Notes: generated by a model not told the origin, from the letters alone. Positions 16,108-29,145 are shown, counted from the stretch's first letter. The stretch: DNA of 64,000 nt from an uncultured Eggerthellaceae bacterium (GCA_947566075.1 CANOIM010000009.1:16055-80054), one strand, 5' to 3'. Made by a program: numbers and translations.

Positions 16108-19100
16108 TTACTCGTCTTGGCTCTCATCAGCGGATTCCGAACTGTCATCATCCCCGTCCGTGATGGAGATCCCAAGCTCACCCAAGCCGCCTACGGAGCC
16201 CAGAAGCGCATCCAGCTCTTCCAGGTTGCGCTTGTAGGAGCGCGGCGGCAGGGATTCGCCCAGCATCTCTTCGCCATCGGTGTTGAAGGTGGGCGGCTCA
16301 TCCCCGCCGATGAGGATGGTGTCATCGGGTGAGAACACCATATCCAACAGCTGGGACATATCATCCGAAGAGGCGGTCAGGTCATCCTCGATCACGTGGA
16401 GCAGGTTGTGCTCCTTGAGGCCTGCCTTCAGCTCTTCCATGGCCTTGCCGCCGATGCCTTCGATGCGCAGCAGGTCATCCTCGGTATGGCCGATCAGGTT
16501 CGCCACCGTCTCGATGCCCGCCTCGGAGAACTTGTTGGCCCAACGCTGGGAGACTCCCAGGTCATCCAAGATGTAGAGGCGCGCCTCTTCCTCAGACAGG
16601 TTGTGACCCGCATGCATGCGCGCGAAGCCATTCAGGTAACCGCCATAGGAGCCGCCGAAGTATTCACCATCTAGCATGAATTCATCCCGCTGGGGAATGA
16701 GCTCCTCTATCTCACGCAGGGCATCCGGCGCGTAATCCGGCAGTGCCTCGCCCTTCTCAGCATCCTTCTGGATGGGTGCACCCTTATAGGTGAGACGCAC
16801 ATCGCGGTAGCGGTTGAGCCCCGTGCCTGCAGGGATGGGCTTGCCGATGATGACGTTCTCCTTGAGGCCATCCAGGTGGTCGGTCTTGCCTTCGATGGCT
16901 GCATCGGTGAGGACGCGAGTGGTCTCCTGGAAGGAAGCGGCGGACAGCCAGGAATCCGTTGCCAGGGAGGCCTTGGTGATGCCCAGCAAGAGCGGCTGGC
17001 CCACCGGCGGCTCTTGGCCATTGGCGATGAGCTCGTTCGCCACCCGCTCGAATTCGAAGCGGTTCACCTGACGGCCAGGGAGCAGGTCAGAATCACCCGC
17101 ATCCAACACAGCCACCTTGCGCAGCATCTGACGGGCGATGACCTCGATGTGCTTGTCGTTGATGTCCACGCCCTGGCTGACGTACACGCCCTGGACCTGG
17201 CTGACGATATAGCGCAGCGTGGTGTTCGGGTCAGTCAAGCGCAGCAGGTCATGGGGATTCACAGAACCCTTGGTCAGCTGCTGGCCCACGCGGACCTCAC
17301 AGCCATCCACCACGCCCGGCATCATGGTGACACGCGGAGAGACCGCATATTCGCGGATGTTACCCTCTTGGTCGTGGATGGTGAGCACCTTGGAAGTCTT
17401 ATCCCCCGCTATCTGCAGCGTACCGGATATCTCAGCCAGCACAGCCTGGCCCTTGGGCTTGCGTGCCTCGAAGAGCTCTTGGACACGGGGCAGACCGTGG
17501 GTGATGTCCTCGCCAGCAACGCCGCCGGTATGGAACGTTCTCATGGTGAGCTGGGTGCCCGGCTCACCAATGGACTGAGCAGCGATGATGCCCACTGCCG
17601 TGCCGATGTTGACGGGGCGGCCCGTAGCCAGATCCCAGCCGTAGCACTTCTGACAGACGCCGTGTTCCGCATGGCAGGTCATGATGGTACGGATCATCAC
17701 CTCTTCGATCCCTGCCTGGATCATGGTGCGGATCTGATCAACGGAGCTGATGTATTCGCCCGCGTCCATGATCACTTCGCCATTCTCATCGGCCACTGGT
17801 TCGAGCAGACAACGGCCGATCAGGTTCTCATCCGGCTGACCCTTCTCGTTCTCAAGGGCATAGGGAACGCCATCGTGGGTGCCGCAATCTATCTCACGGA
17901 TGATGACGTCTTGGGCCACATCCACCAGACGGCGGGTCAGGTAGCCCGAGTCCGCCGTACGGAGCGCCGTGTCAGCCAAGCCCTTGCGGGCGCCATGGGT
18001 GGAGATGAAGTACTCCAGCACGGAGAGGCCTTCGCGGAAGTTAGCCTTGATGGGGCGGTCGATGATCTCACCCTTCGGGTCAGACATGAGGCCGCGCATG
18101 CCCGCCAGCTGACGGATCTGCTTGATGTTACCGCGAGCGCCGGAGAAGGCCATCATGTAGATGGGATTGAAGCGGTCGAAGTTCTCAGCCATGGCGTCGC
18201 CGACCTCTTCGTTGGCCTCATTCCAGACATCCACCACCTGCTTGTGGCGCTCTTCGTCGGACATCATGCCCAGCTCGTAGTCTTCATCGATGGCTGCCAC
18301 CTTGGCATCGGCCCGCTCCAGGATCTCTGCCTTGTTCGGCGGGATAGTGGCGTCGTAGACGGACACGGTGACACCAGCGCGGGTGGCGTAGTGGAAGCCC
18401 GCATCCTTCAGGCCGTCCAGGATGGGCGGGATCTCAGAGAGCTCGTAGCGGTTGCAGACTTCCTGCACCAGGCGAGATATCTCCGTCTTGTTCATCTCGT
18501 AGTTCAGGTACGGGAAATCCATGGGCAGCACGTCGTTGAAGATGATGCGGCCTACCGTGGTTTGGATGCGGTCCCCCGCCTTGTGGTCTTCGAAGGTGTT
18601 GTAAGCCGTGGCCACCTGGCAGTTCACGCGCAGGCGCACCCAGATCTTCGCCTGAAGGTCAAGGTCAGCCCGGGCATCGTAGGCGTTCATGGCATCGTCT
18701 ATATCAGTGAAGACGCGGCCCTCGCCCGGGAAGCCATCGCGGGCAGCCGTCAAGTAGTACAGACCGATGATCATGTCCTGGGTGGGCACGGTCAGCGGGC
18801 GGCCATGGGCCGGGGACTTGATGTTGTTCGAAGACAGCATGAGCACGCGGGCCTCTGCCTGGGCCTCAGCCCCCAGGGGCACGTGAACGGCCATCTGGTC
18901 ACCGTCGAAGTCAGCATTGAAAGCGGTGCAGACCAGGGGATGCAGGCGAATGGCCTTGCCTTCCACCAGCACCGGTTCGAAGGCCTGGATGCCCAAGCGG
19001 TGCAGGGTTGGGGCGCGGTTCAAGAGCACCGGATGGTCAGTGATGACCTCTTCCAGCACGTCCCACACATAGCTTGCCCCGCGCTCCACCGCACGCTTCG

Positions 19101-20532
19101 CAGACTTGATGTTGCCCGCGTATTCCAGTTCCACCAAGCGCTTCATCACGAAGGGCTTGAACAGCTCTAGGGCCATCTGGCTGGGCAGGCCACACTGATG
19201 CAGCTTCAGCTGCGGGCCCACCACGATGACCGAGCGGCCAGAGTAGTCAACGCGCTTGCCCAGCAGGTTCTGGCGGAACCGGCCCTGCTTGCCCTTGAGC
19301 ATGTCAGAGATGGACTTCAACGGACGGTTGCCCGGGCCCGTGACCGGACGGCCGCGACGGCCGTTGTCGAAGAGGCTGTCAACTGCCTCTTGCAGCATGC
19401 GCTTCTCATTGTTGACGATGATCTCAGGAGCACCCAGATCCAGCAGGCGCTTCAAGCGGTTGTTGCGGTTGATGACGCGGCGGTACAGGTCATTCAAGTC
19501 AGAGGTGGCGAAGCGGCCGCCGTCCAGCTGCACCATGGGGCGCAGATCCGGCGGGATGACCGGGATGACGTCCAGGATCATGTCAGAGGGCTTGTTGTCT
19601 GACTTCAGGAACGCATCCACTACCTTCAGGCGCTTCACGGCCTTGGCGCGCTTCTGGCCCTTGCCGTTGGCGATGGTCTCACGCAGCTCTTCGGAGGCCG
19701 CTTCCAGATCCATGGCATCCAGCAGGTCACGCACGGCTTCAGCACCCATGCCACCAGTGAAATAATCCCGGTAATTGGCGCGCATCTCACGGTAGAGCGC
19801 CTCATCCGGCACCAGCTGCTTGGGCTCGATCTTCATGAACTCATCCAGCGCATCCTGGCGAAGGGCCTTGCGCTCGTTGAATTCCTCGTAGATGTCTGCG
19901 ATCTCTTGTTCCACCTCTTCGGCGGACAGGCGATCATCATCCATCTCTTCGTCTACGAACTCATCCTCTTCGGGGATATAGTCCACTGACAGACGGCGCG
20001 TGGCCTCGATCAAGCGGTCCCGCTCAGCATCCAGCTCTTCCAGGTCAGCCGCTAGCTCATCGCGCAGCTCATCAGCATCCTCTTCGCGGGCCTCATGGTC
20101 AACGCTGGTGATGATGGAGCTGGCATAGTAGAGGACCTTCTCCAATTCCTTGGGCGGGATATCCAGCAGGTAGCCCAAGCGAGAAGGGCTTCCCTTGAAG
20201 TACCAGATATGGCTCACCGGCGCGGCCAGTTCGATGTGGCCCATGCGCTCACGACGCACCTTGGAGCGGGTCACCTCAACGCCGCAGCGTTCGCAGACGA
20301 TGCCCTTGAAGCGGATGCGCTTGTACTTGCCGCAGGCGCATTCCCAATCCCGGGTGGGCCCGAAGATCTTCTCGCAGTACAGGCCGTCCTTCTCTGGCTT
20401 CAGGGTACGGTAGTTGATGGTCTCAGGCTTCTTCACCTCGCCGCGCGACCATTCGCGCACGTTCTCTGCACTGGCTAGGGATATGCGGAGCGCGTCGAAG
20501 TTGCGGACGTCGAATTCAGTTGTATTGGGCAT
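16108..20532 (-). CDS. rpoC: RNA polymerase beta' subunit RpoC with a helix-hairpin-helix C-terminal extension
   Basis: The 1474-residue beta' subunit. Visible landmarks are the zinc site CACGKYKRIRF-GIVCERCG near residue 65, the catalytic NADFDGDQMAVH, the bridge and trigger region TMRTFHTGGVAGEDITHG, and the second zinc cluster CHAEHGVCQKCYG. After the normal core the protein continues for about 170 residues. This tail contains LGVSQRWANKFSEAGIETV and LLRIEGIGGKAMEELK, which resemble the paired helix-hairpin-helix of the alpha-subunit C-terminal domain, and ends in an acidic SDGDDDSSESADESQDE-like segment. It starts 2 bp after the rpoB stop. Confidence 0.98.
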   Translation of the reverse strand: MPNTTEFDVRNFDALRISLASAENVREWSRGEVKKPETINYRTLKPEKDGLYCEKIFGPTRDWECACGKYKRIRFKGIVCERCGVEVTRSKVRRERMGHIELAAPVSHIWYFKGSPSRLGYLLDIPPKELEKVLYYASSIITSVDHEAREEDADELRDELAADLEELDAERDRLIEATRRLSVDYIPEEDEFVDEEMDDDRLSAEEVEQEIADIYEEFNERKALRQDALDEFMKIEPKQLVPDEALYREMRANYRDYFTGGMGAEAVRDLLDAMDLEAASEELRETIANGKGQKRAKAVKRLKVVDAFLKSDNKPSDMILDVIPVIPPDLRPMVQLDGGRFATSDLNDLYRRVINRNNRLKRLLDLGAPEIIVNNEKRMLQEAVDSLFDNGRRGRPVTGPGNRPLKSISDMLKGKQGRFRQNLLGKRVDYSGRSVIVVGPQLKLHQCGLPSQMALELFKPFVMKRLVELEYAGNIKSAKRAVERGASYVWDVLEEVITDHPVLLNRAPTLHRLGIQAFEPVLVEGKAIRLHPLVCTAFNADFDGDQMAVHVPLGAEAQAEARVLMLSSNNIKSPAHGRPLTVPTQDMIIGLYYLTAARDGFPGEGRVFTDIDDAMNAYDARADLDLQAKIWVRLRVNCQVATAYNTFEDHKAGDRIQTTVGRIIFNDVLPMDFPYLNYEMNKTEISRLVQEVCNRYELSEIPPILDGLKDAGFHYATRAGVTVSVYDATIPPNKAEILERADAKVAAIDEDYELGMMSDEERHKQVVDVWNEANEEVGDAMAENFDRFNPIYMMAFSGARGNIKQIRQLAGMRGLMSDPKGEIIDRPIKANFREGLSVLEYFISTHGARKGLADTALRTADSGYLTRRLVDVAQDVIIREIDCGTHDGVPYALENEKGQPDENLIGRCLLEPVADENGEVIMDAGEYISSVDQIRTMIQAGIEEVMIRTIMTCHAEHGVCQKCYGWDLATGRPVNIGTAVGIIAAQSIGEPGTQLTMRTFHTGGVAGEDITHGLPRVQELFEARKPKGQAVLAEISGTLQIAGDKTSKVLTIHDQEGNIREYAVSPRVTMMPGVVDGCEVRVGQQLTKGSVNPHDLLRLTDPNTTLRYIVSQVQGVYVSQGVDINDKHIEVIARQMLRKVAVLDAGDSDLLPGRQVNRFEFERVANELIANGQEPPVGQPLLLGITKASLATDSWLSAASFQETTRVLTDAAIEGKTDHLDGLKENVIIGKPIPAGTGLNRYRDVRLTYKGAPIQKDAEKGEALPDYAPDALREIEELIPQRDEFMLDGEYFGGSYGGYLNGFARMHAGHNLSEEEARLYILDDLGVSQRWANKFSEAGIETVANLIGHTEDDLLRIEGIGGKAMEELKAGLKEHNLLHVIEDDLTASSDDMSQLLDMVFSPDDTILIGGDEPPTFNTDGEEMLGESLPPRSYKRNLEELDALLGSVGGLGELGISITDGDDDSSESADESQDE

Positions 20533-20534
20533 CC

Positions 20535-24161
<3,627 letters not shown>

Positions 24162-24229
24162 GAAGCTTACCCTCCTTCTCTATTCCTTCTTTGATGGGCT
24201 TGATCTTCTGCAAAATGCAGGAACGCTCC

Positions 24230-24258
24230 ACATTAGTCATGGGGTACGGGAGCGTCAA
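24230..24258 (-). promoter_or_regulatory. rpoBC promoter
   Basis: TTGACG (24258-24253), 17 bp, TAATGT (24235-24230): a good sigma-70 promoter facing rpoB, predicting a leader of about 60 nt. The leader contains a small hairpin CTGCAAAATGCAG (24209-24221). It separates rpoBC from the upstream ECF operon on the same strand. Confidence 0.75.
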
Positions 24259-24299
24259 GATTTTTTTCTATGAAGTATGGAGTTTTTGTGGATATTAGT

Positions 24300-25025
24300 T
24301 CAATCCATCAAGCCATACTTCTGGCGAAGACGGCCCAAACGATCAAGGATAGGGTTGCCCACCAGGAAGAGGGTGGCGAATGTGGCAATCCCCTGTAGGG
24401 CGTTCACCGGCACCCCCGCTAGATACAGAGCAGCTACGCCCTCGGGGGTGAAGGTGGAAAGCAGCAGGAAGACAGAACTGGTGTCCAGCAGGGGGCCTGC
24501 CACCAGCAGCACGAACAGGCCGCCGCCTAGGCTCACTGCCAGCTTCTGCTTCCATGACCACCCTTCCCGCGGAATGGCCCCGCGCTTCGCCAGGGCTCCG
24601 AAGACAAGGCCGCAAAGGCCGAAGGAGAGCATCTGCCAGGGCATCCACGGACCGATGCCGAAGATGAAGCCGCTGGCCAACGCAGCAAGGGCCCCCACCA
24701 TGAACCCTGCTGATGGCCCGAAGCCCACACCGGCCACCATCACGATGGCGGCCATGGGCTTGAAGTTCGGCAGCCAGATGAAAGCCGCCCGCGCTGCCAC
24801 CGCAAGGGCCACCATGACAGCCACGGCCACCAGCTCTCGGGCTTGGGGCTTACGGCGCTCGAAGGAGATGAAGAACGGCACCATGGCATAGATCACCAGA
24901 AGGATGCTCACTACTATATAGCTCTTGCCGCGAAGCGTCCCACCAACCGCTACCGTCACCGCGGCAGCAAGGATCACCAGCACCCAAACAAGCCCGAGGG
25001 ACGGCTTCTTGCTCAGTTCAGACAC
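24300..25025 (-). CDS. ECF transporter substrate-binding S component, probably for cobalamin
   Basis: A 241-residue membrane protein with six or more hydrophobic helices, the size of CbrT-like S components; features include VGFGPSAGFMVGALAALASGFIFG and PWMPWQMLSFGLCG, with small-residue packing motifs as in ECF S proteins. It starts at GTG 25025, overlapping the ATPase gene by 13 bp, so translation is coupled. Specificity for vitamin B12 is inferred from the operon, which begins with a cobalamin riboswitch, and is not readable from residues. It is the last gene of the operon. Confidence 0.85.
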   Translation of the reverse strand: MSELSKKPSLGLVWVLVILAAAVTVAVGGTLRGKSYIVVSILLVIYAMVPFFISFERRKPQARELVAVAVMVALAVAARAAFIWLPNFKPMAAIVMVAGVGFGPSAGFMVGALAALASGFIFGIGPWMPWQMLSFGLCGLVFGALAKRGAIPREGWSWKQKLAVSLGGGLFVLLVAGPLLDTSSVFLLLSTFTPEGVAALYLAGVPVNALQGIATFATLFLVGNPILDRLGRLRQKYGLMD

Positions 25026-26779
25026 AGCTGTATCACATCCTCATCGGTCACGGCGTTCGTGAACACATGGCGGCTCATGCGGTTGGCCGCCGTGGTGTAG
25101 AAGGAATTCATGGCGAAGAACGCCCGGGGAGTATTCGTGGTGACCACGGTGCCATCGAAGAACAGAGCCACGGCATCTGCGTAGCGGGCGCAGAATTCCA
25201 CATCATGGGATACCATGACCACCGTGAGACCCTCACGGATGAGCCCTTGCAGCACCGCTGCCAGCTTCTGCTTGAAGAAGGCATCGATCCCCTTGGTGGG
25301 CTCATCCAAGAGCAGCACCTGAGGGCTGCACAGCAGCACCTTCGCCAAAGCCGCCCGCTGCTGCTCACCCCCTGACAGATCCAGAGGATGCTGGCCCAGC
25401 TGATCCGTCACTTCGCAGATACGGGCCACCTCTTGGACGCGCTCTTCGCGAAGGCCTTGAGGGGTGTCTTCCAGCATCTCTGCCAGATCCTCGCGCAGCG
25501 TCTTCTTGACGAAGAGGTTCTGAGGGTCTTGGGGCAGCATGGCTAGGGCGTTGCGGAAGAGAGAGCCACCCTTCCAATCCGTCAGGCGCTTGCCCAATAC
25601 GCTGACCTTCCCCCGATAGGGCTTGCAGATGCCGCAGAGCGTCTTGAGCAACGTGGATTTCCCCGTGCCATTGCCCCCCACCAAGGCGAAGAGGCTTTGG
25701 CGCGGCACCTCTAGATCAACGCCCTTGAGCACATCAGGGGCTTCGCGTTCGTAGCGGAGCCAGACATCCTTTGCCTGCACAGCAAGCGCTTCGCTGCCCC
25801 TTGCCAACGGCTCCTCTTCTGGCAAGGAGCGCACGGGCAGCGGATGGTGCTCAACGTAGTCCAGCAGCCAGTTGCGCCCTTCCCGCACCGTCAAAGGGGA
25901 GGGGGACAACGGGGACGTAGGCTTTTGTCCCGATTCTCGTAGAGAGACAAGGGATCGGTCGCCCTTCAGAGAATCGGGACAAAAGCCTACGTCCCCGTTG
26001 TCCCCCTCCCCCGCCTCTACTCCATAGAAGACGCGCAGCGGTGCGGGAAGGGCGAAGGTCATAGCATCCCCTTCGCCATAGAGCGCTTCTGCCACTGCCC
26101 GGGGAGACCCTTTCGCCGTGATGCGCCCTTCGTCCATCACCACCACCTGATCCGCCGTGGCGAACACGTCTTCCAACCGATGCTCTGTGATGATGACGGT
26201 GGTCCCCAGCTCCCCGTTGATCTTGCGCACGGTGTTCAGGAAATCCGCCGCGGCGATGGGATCCAGCTGGCTGGTGGGTTCATCCAATATCAGCACGCTG
26301 GGCTGCATGGCCATGATGGAAGCCAAGTTCAGCAATTGCTTCTGGCCCCCTGACAGGTCAGACACATCCCTGTGGAACCAATGCTGGATGCCGAAATAGC
26401 TGGCCATCTCGGCCACCCGTAGGCGCATGACGCGTTGATCCACCCCCAGGCTCTCAAGACCGAAGGCCAATTCGTGCCACACCTTATCCGTGACGATCTG
26501 CGCCTCCGGGTTCTGCATGACGAACCCGATGAACTGCGCTTGATCCCTGGGAGTCACCTCCTCTAAGGGCGCGCCTTCGAAAAGGACCGTGCCGCTGATC
26601 GTGCCATAGGGCGTGAGCACGGTCTTCAGGTGACGCAGCAGGGTGGTCTTGCCGCAGCCAGAGCGGCCGCACAGGCACACATAGCTTCCCCGCTCCACAG
26701 AGAGCGTGACCCCCTCCAATGCTGGACGATCCTGGCCGGGATAGGAGAATGTCAGATCCTGGATATCGAATTGCGCCAT
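25013..26779 (-). CDS. ECF transporter ATPase, two ABC domains fused, with a repeat-encoded linker insertion
   Basis: A 588-residue fusion of the two ABC ATPases of an energy-coupling-factor transporter. N-domain: Walker A GRSGCGKTT (38-46), signature LSGGQKQLL, Walker B VLILDEPTSQLD. C-domain: Walker A GGNGTGKST, signature LSGGEQQRA, Walker B VLLLDEPTKGID. Both retain the catalytic Glu. Residues about 257-295 of the linker are translated from a repeat pair (25896-26011) without a frameshift, giving GEGDNGDVGFCPDSLKGD and SGQKPTSPLSPSP. The start lies 27 bp inside the 3' end of the T-component gene. Confidence 0.93.
   Translation of the reverse strand: MAQFDIQDLTFSYPGQDRPALEGVTLSVERGSYVCLCGRSGCGKTTLLRHLKTVLTPYGTISGTVLFEGAPLEEVTPRDQAQFIGFVMQNPEAQIVTDKVWHELAFGLESLGVDQRVMRLRVAEMASYFGIQHWFHRDVSDLSGGQKQLLNLASIMAMQPSVLILDEPTSQLDPIAAADFLNTVRKINGELGTTVIITEHRLEDVFATADQVVVMDEGRITAKGSPRAVAEALYGEGDAMTFALPAPLRVFYGVEAGEGDNGDVGFCPDSLKGDRSLVSLRESGQKPTSPLSPSPLTVREGRNWLLDYVEHHPLPVRSLPEEEPLARGSEALAVQAKDVWLRYEREAPDVLKGVDLEVPRQSLFALVGGNGTGKSTLLKTLCGICKPYRGKVSVLGKRLTDWKGGSLFRNALAMLPQDPQNLFVKKTLREDLAEMLEDTPQGLREERVQEVARICEVTDQLGQHPLDLSGGEQQRAALAKVLLCSPQVLLLDEPTKGIDAFFKQKLAAVLQGLIREGLTVVMVSHDVEFCARYADAVALFFDGTVVTTNTPRAFFAMNSFYTTAANRMSRHVFTNAVTDEDVIQLCLN
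25896..26011. repeat. REP-like repeat pair inside the ECF ATPase gene, copy 3
   Basis: Perfect 43-bp inverted arms (25896-25938 and 25969-26011) with a 30-bp centre. Each arm carries GGACAACGGGGACGTAGGC and ends TTTTGTCC rather than the TATTGTCC of other copies. All 116 bp are open in the ATPase frame. Confidence 0.92.
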
Positions 26780-27654
26780 GAGATCCTCTCCTGAAGGCTG
26801 ATGAGGGACGGAAGGAATAGGAACGCTGCGAAGGCTATGAGAGAGATGATGCCGAAGGGGGTAACGGGCGGAAATGCCACCTGGGGAAGATACTCAACGC
26901 TCGCCGCTCCCTGCAAGATGCCGCCTAGGGCCAGGCTGGCGAAGAGGACCATGACTCCAGCTAGGAAGCCATCTCTCAGCCCGAACCCGTAGCGAGCGAA
27001 CTGCGTCCGCCGCGAGGGGGAGCCGAATCCGCGACTCCTCATGGAATCGGCGGTCACGATACCTGCCTCCAGCGCCCAGGTGGTGAGCGCCCCCAGGATA
27101 TCCGCTCCCTGCCGCACACGCGCCGCAGATCCGCTCCCTGCTGCCCCCTTCCCAATGCAATCCCGCGCCCCCGCTATCTGCTTCGCCTTCCGCATATAGC
27201 TGGGTATCAACCGCAGCACCATGGTCAGCACCAACGTGATGGCGGGCATCACCCCGCCGAAGAGGTACGTGAACTTGTCAGAGGTCATCACCTGGCCGTA
27301 GCTCCCGAAGAGCAGCATGACCGTGACGAACATCCCCGCTGCCTGAGTGCCATAGAGCACAGCTTGCAGGGTGTAGGGGCGGCCGAAGTAGGTGAACAGC
27401 ACCGTGTCACCCCGGGGATTGAAGAAGCCGTTCACCAACGAGAGCATCACGAACCCAACCAGGAGCCCTAGGACCACCTTCCATCCCCCACGCCCGCGCA
27501 CCATGAGGTAGTAGGCGGCAGACCCGGCGAAGGCACAGGTTAGCCACACCGGGCTTGCCACTACCACAGACAGCAGGAGGGCACCCGCGAACCACCCGAA
27601 GGTGATGACAGGATGAAAGGATGCAAAGCCCATGGCCGTTGCTCTCATCCTCAT
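26752..27654 (-). CDS. ECF transporter transmembrane T component
   Basis: A roughly 300-residue EcfT homologue. Five or six hydrophobic helices flank a cytoplasmic helical region containing the coupling-helix motifs RLIPSYMRKAKQIAGARD and SMRSRGFGSPSRRTQF; the Arg-Gly pairs are those that contact the ATPases in ECF transporters. The exact start is uncertain: ATG 27654, 27648 and 27633 are all in frame and only weak ribosome sites are seen. It overlaps the ATPase gene by 28 bp. Gene order lipoprotein, T, A-A, S supports one uptake operon. Confidence 0.88.
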   Translation of the reverse strand: MRMRATAMGFASFHPVITFGWFAGALLLSVVVASPVWLTCAFAGSAAYYLMVRGRGGWKVVLGLLVGFVMLSLVNGFFNPRGDTVLFTYFGRPYTLQAVLYGTQAAGMFVTVMLLFGSYGQVMTSDKFTYLFGGVMPAITLVLTMVLRLIPSYMRKAKQIAGARDCIGKGAAGSGSAARVRQGADILGALTTWALEAGIVTADSMRSRGFGSPSRRTQFARYGFGLRDGFLAGVMVLFASLALGGILQGAASVEYLPQVAFPPVTPFGIISLIAFAAFLFLPSLISLQERISWRNSISRI

Positions 27655-27722
27655 CAACGCATCAGGCCAGAGGAACCGAAGCCCATAAGAGCTTGCACCC
27701 GCTCAACGGTCCGAAAAAGAGC

Positions 27723-28196
27723 CTACATGCTGATGTATTCCAGCTCCACCGTGTCACCCTCATCAAGGGTGCACACGTCAATGGCCTCCATGACTTGCTC
27801 TCCGTTGACGGTGTACACCCAACCAGAAGAGCCTTCGGCAGCCTTGCCGCCGATAGAGGTGATGTACTTGCCATAGGGGCCGTCTTCGATGACAGCATCC
27901 ACCTCTGCTGCCTCTACGGCAGCAAGCACGGTGGCTTCCGCTTGGGCCATTTGGACCGGATAGCTGACCCCTTCGGCATCAGCGTTCGCAGGGTCTTTCA
28001 CGACCAGCGTTACGTTGACGGTGGGTTCTTCAGCCTGTACGGCTTCTGATGAAGAAGATGGCGAAGAGGCATCCGTTGATGAAGCCGAAGAGCATCCTGA
28101 GAGCAGAAGAGCTGATGCAAGCACCAAGATAGCCAAGAGGCCTAGGGCGCGGCGGACGAACGGTGTGGAACAGCTACAGGTAGAACGCGTGAACAT
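27723..28196 (-). CDS. DUF4430 (transcobalamin C-terminal-like) surface lipoprotein
   Basis: A 157-residue lipoprotein: basic N-terminus, hydrophobic helix, lipobox LLLSGC, then a Ser-rich spacer. The C-terminal half matches the DUF4430 fold, with a V-x-V strand start (TVNVTLVVKD), ATVLAAVEAAEV, and the GWVYTVNG turn typical of the family, which resembles the C-terminal domain of eukaryotic transcobalamin/intrinsic factor. First gene behind a cobalamin riboswitch and before an ECF transporter, it probably captures cobalamin outside the cell. AAGGG is 8 nt upstream of the ATG. Confidence 0.85.
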   Translation of the reverse strand: MFTRSTCSCSTPFVRRALGLLAILVLASALLLSGCSSASSTDASSPSSSSEAVQAEEPTVNVTLVVKDPANADAEGVSYPVQMAQAEATVLAAVEAAEVDAVIEDGPYGKYITSIGGKAAEGSSGWVYTVNGEQVMEAIDVCTLDEGDTVELEYISM

Positions 28197-28217
28197 GGGA
28201 ACAACCCTTTCTTCCAG

Positions 28218-28366
28218 GGCTCTCGATCTTGATCAGGCTCGGTGCTCCGACTTCGCACCCGAACGCAGCATTGCTCGGATGGCTTTACGGTTGCTGGTAC
28301 AGCGCGGGATTCTCACCCGCATTCCCCGAGGGTCGTCCATGCGCCTTGACGCACGATCGAAGAGCC
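28218..28366 (-). ncRNA. Cobalamin riboswitch controlling the ECF operon
   Basis: Read leftward, GGCTCTTCGATC (28366-28355) pairs with GATCGAGAGCC (28228-28218) as the closing P1 helix with one bulge. Inside are the conserved GGGAATGCGGGTGAGAATCCC core, GCTGTACCAGCAACCGTAA, and the late AAGTCGGAGCACC (B12-box equivalent). The 3' end lies 22 nt before the lipoprotein ATG, so closing the ribosome site is the likely mechanism. A TACAAT -10 box (28410-28405) lies just upstream, predicting a start near 28398. The remaining gap to 28533 contains no gene that I can see. Confidence 0.9.
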
Positions 28367-28533
28367 AGTCTCCTTTGATGCCTAAGGTCTAAGCATCGTG
28401 CAGGATTGTATCCCGTCTTCGTCAGCCGAAGCCCTGAGAAGATGATGTGAATAACTCATAGGAGCATGAATTCCCTTCATGATCGCCAAAATACCCCTCA
28501 GAGGGGGAGGGAAAGCGAAGGGTACCCCTGACC

Positions 28534-29019
28534 TCAAGCCACAGAACAGGCCATGGCGTAGCACAGATCAGAGATCCGGTTGAAGAACGTGAGCAGCTCC
28601 GGAGCCACCGCCCCGGTGCGGGAAAGCGCAACGATCCGCCGTTCGCACCTCCGAGCCACCGTCCGAGCCACATGCAAGGCAGCGGAGGGCACATTCTCTC
28701 CCGGCACCACGAAGGAGAAGCGCTCAGGGGCATACTGGTCTATGCGCCCTTCCAGCCACTGGATATCCCCTTCGGTGATGCGGGCCTCCTGGCCACCAGC
28801 AAGCTGGGCCATGGCATCATAGAGCCGCTCCTCAATATGTTCTAGGTCTGCTGCCAGCGGGGCATCCGCGGTTCGCACAAGAGCCCGAGCGAAGCCCAAC
28901 TGGGCTTGCAGCTCATCCACCGTGCCGTAGGCTTCTACCCGTTCGTCCGCCTTGGAGAGGCGTTGACCCGAGGCAAGGGATGTGAACCCTTCGTCTCCGC
29001 TTTTCGTATACAGGTTCAT
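28534..29019 (-). CDS. Cob(I)alamin adenosyltransferase, PduO type
   Basis: A 161-residue ATP:corrinoid adenosyltransferase that makes the adenosylcobalamin cofactor. It has the family start YTKSGDEGFTSLASGQRLSKAD, VEAYGTVDELQAQLGFAR, FVVPGE and the C-terminal RRCERRIVAL ... LLTFFNRISDLCYAMA. It is somewhat shorter than typical PduO domains (about 180) but all core motifs are present. AGAGGT is 5 nt upstream of ATG 29019. It lies upstream of the riboswitch on the same strand, probably as a separate transcript. Confidence 0.92.
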   Translation of the reverse strand: MNLYTKSGDEGFTSLASGQRLSKADERVEAYGTVDELQAQLGFARALVRTADAPLAADLEHIEERLYDAMAQLAGGQEARITEGDIQWLEGRIDQYAPERFSFVVPGENVPSAALHVARTVARRCERRIVALSRTGAVAPELLTFFNRISDLCYAMACSVA

Positions 29020-29145
29020 GAGCTACCTCTCTTCCCGGGTTTGATAAGACCATTCTAATGGCTCAACTAAGGGCTCAAGGGGCGGCATCCCCCTCATTCT
29101 GCCTGCAGTTCCTTGGATCACCCCCTTTACTGCTATGCTATGGGC

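Noticed and set aside
16876..19170. A 764-codon frame opposite rpoC, and a 509-codon one opposite rpoB (20520-22049)
   Set aside because: Antisense to highly conserved genes; no recognisable domain; His/Asp/Val-rich composition from reverse reading of RpoB/C codons.
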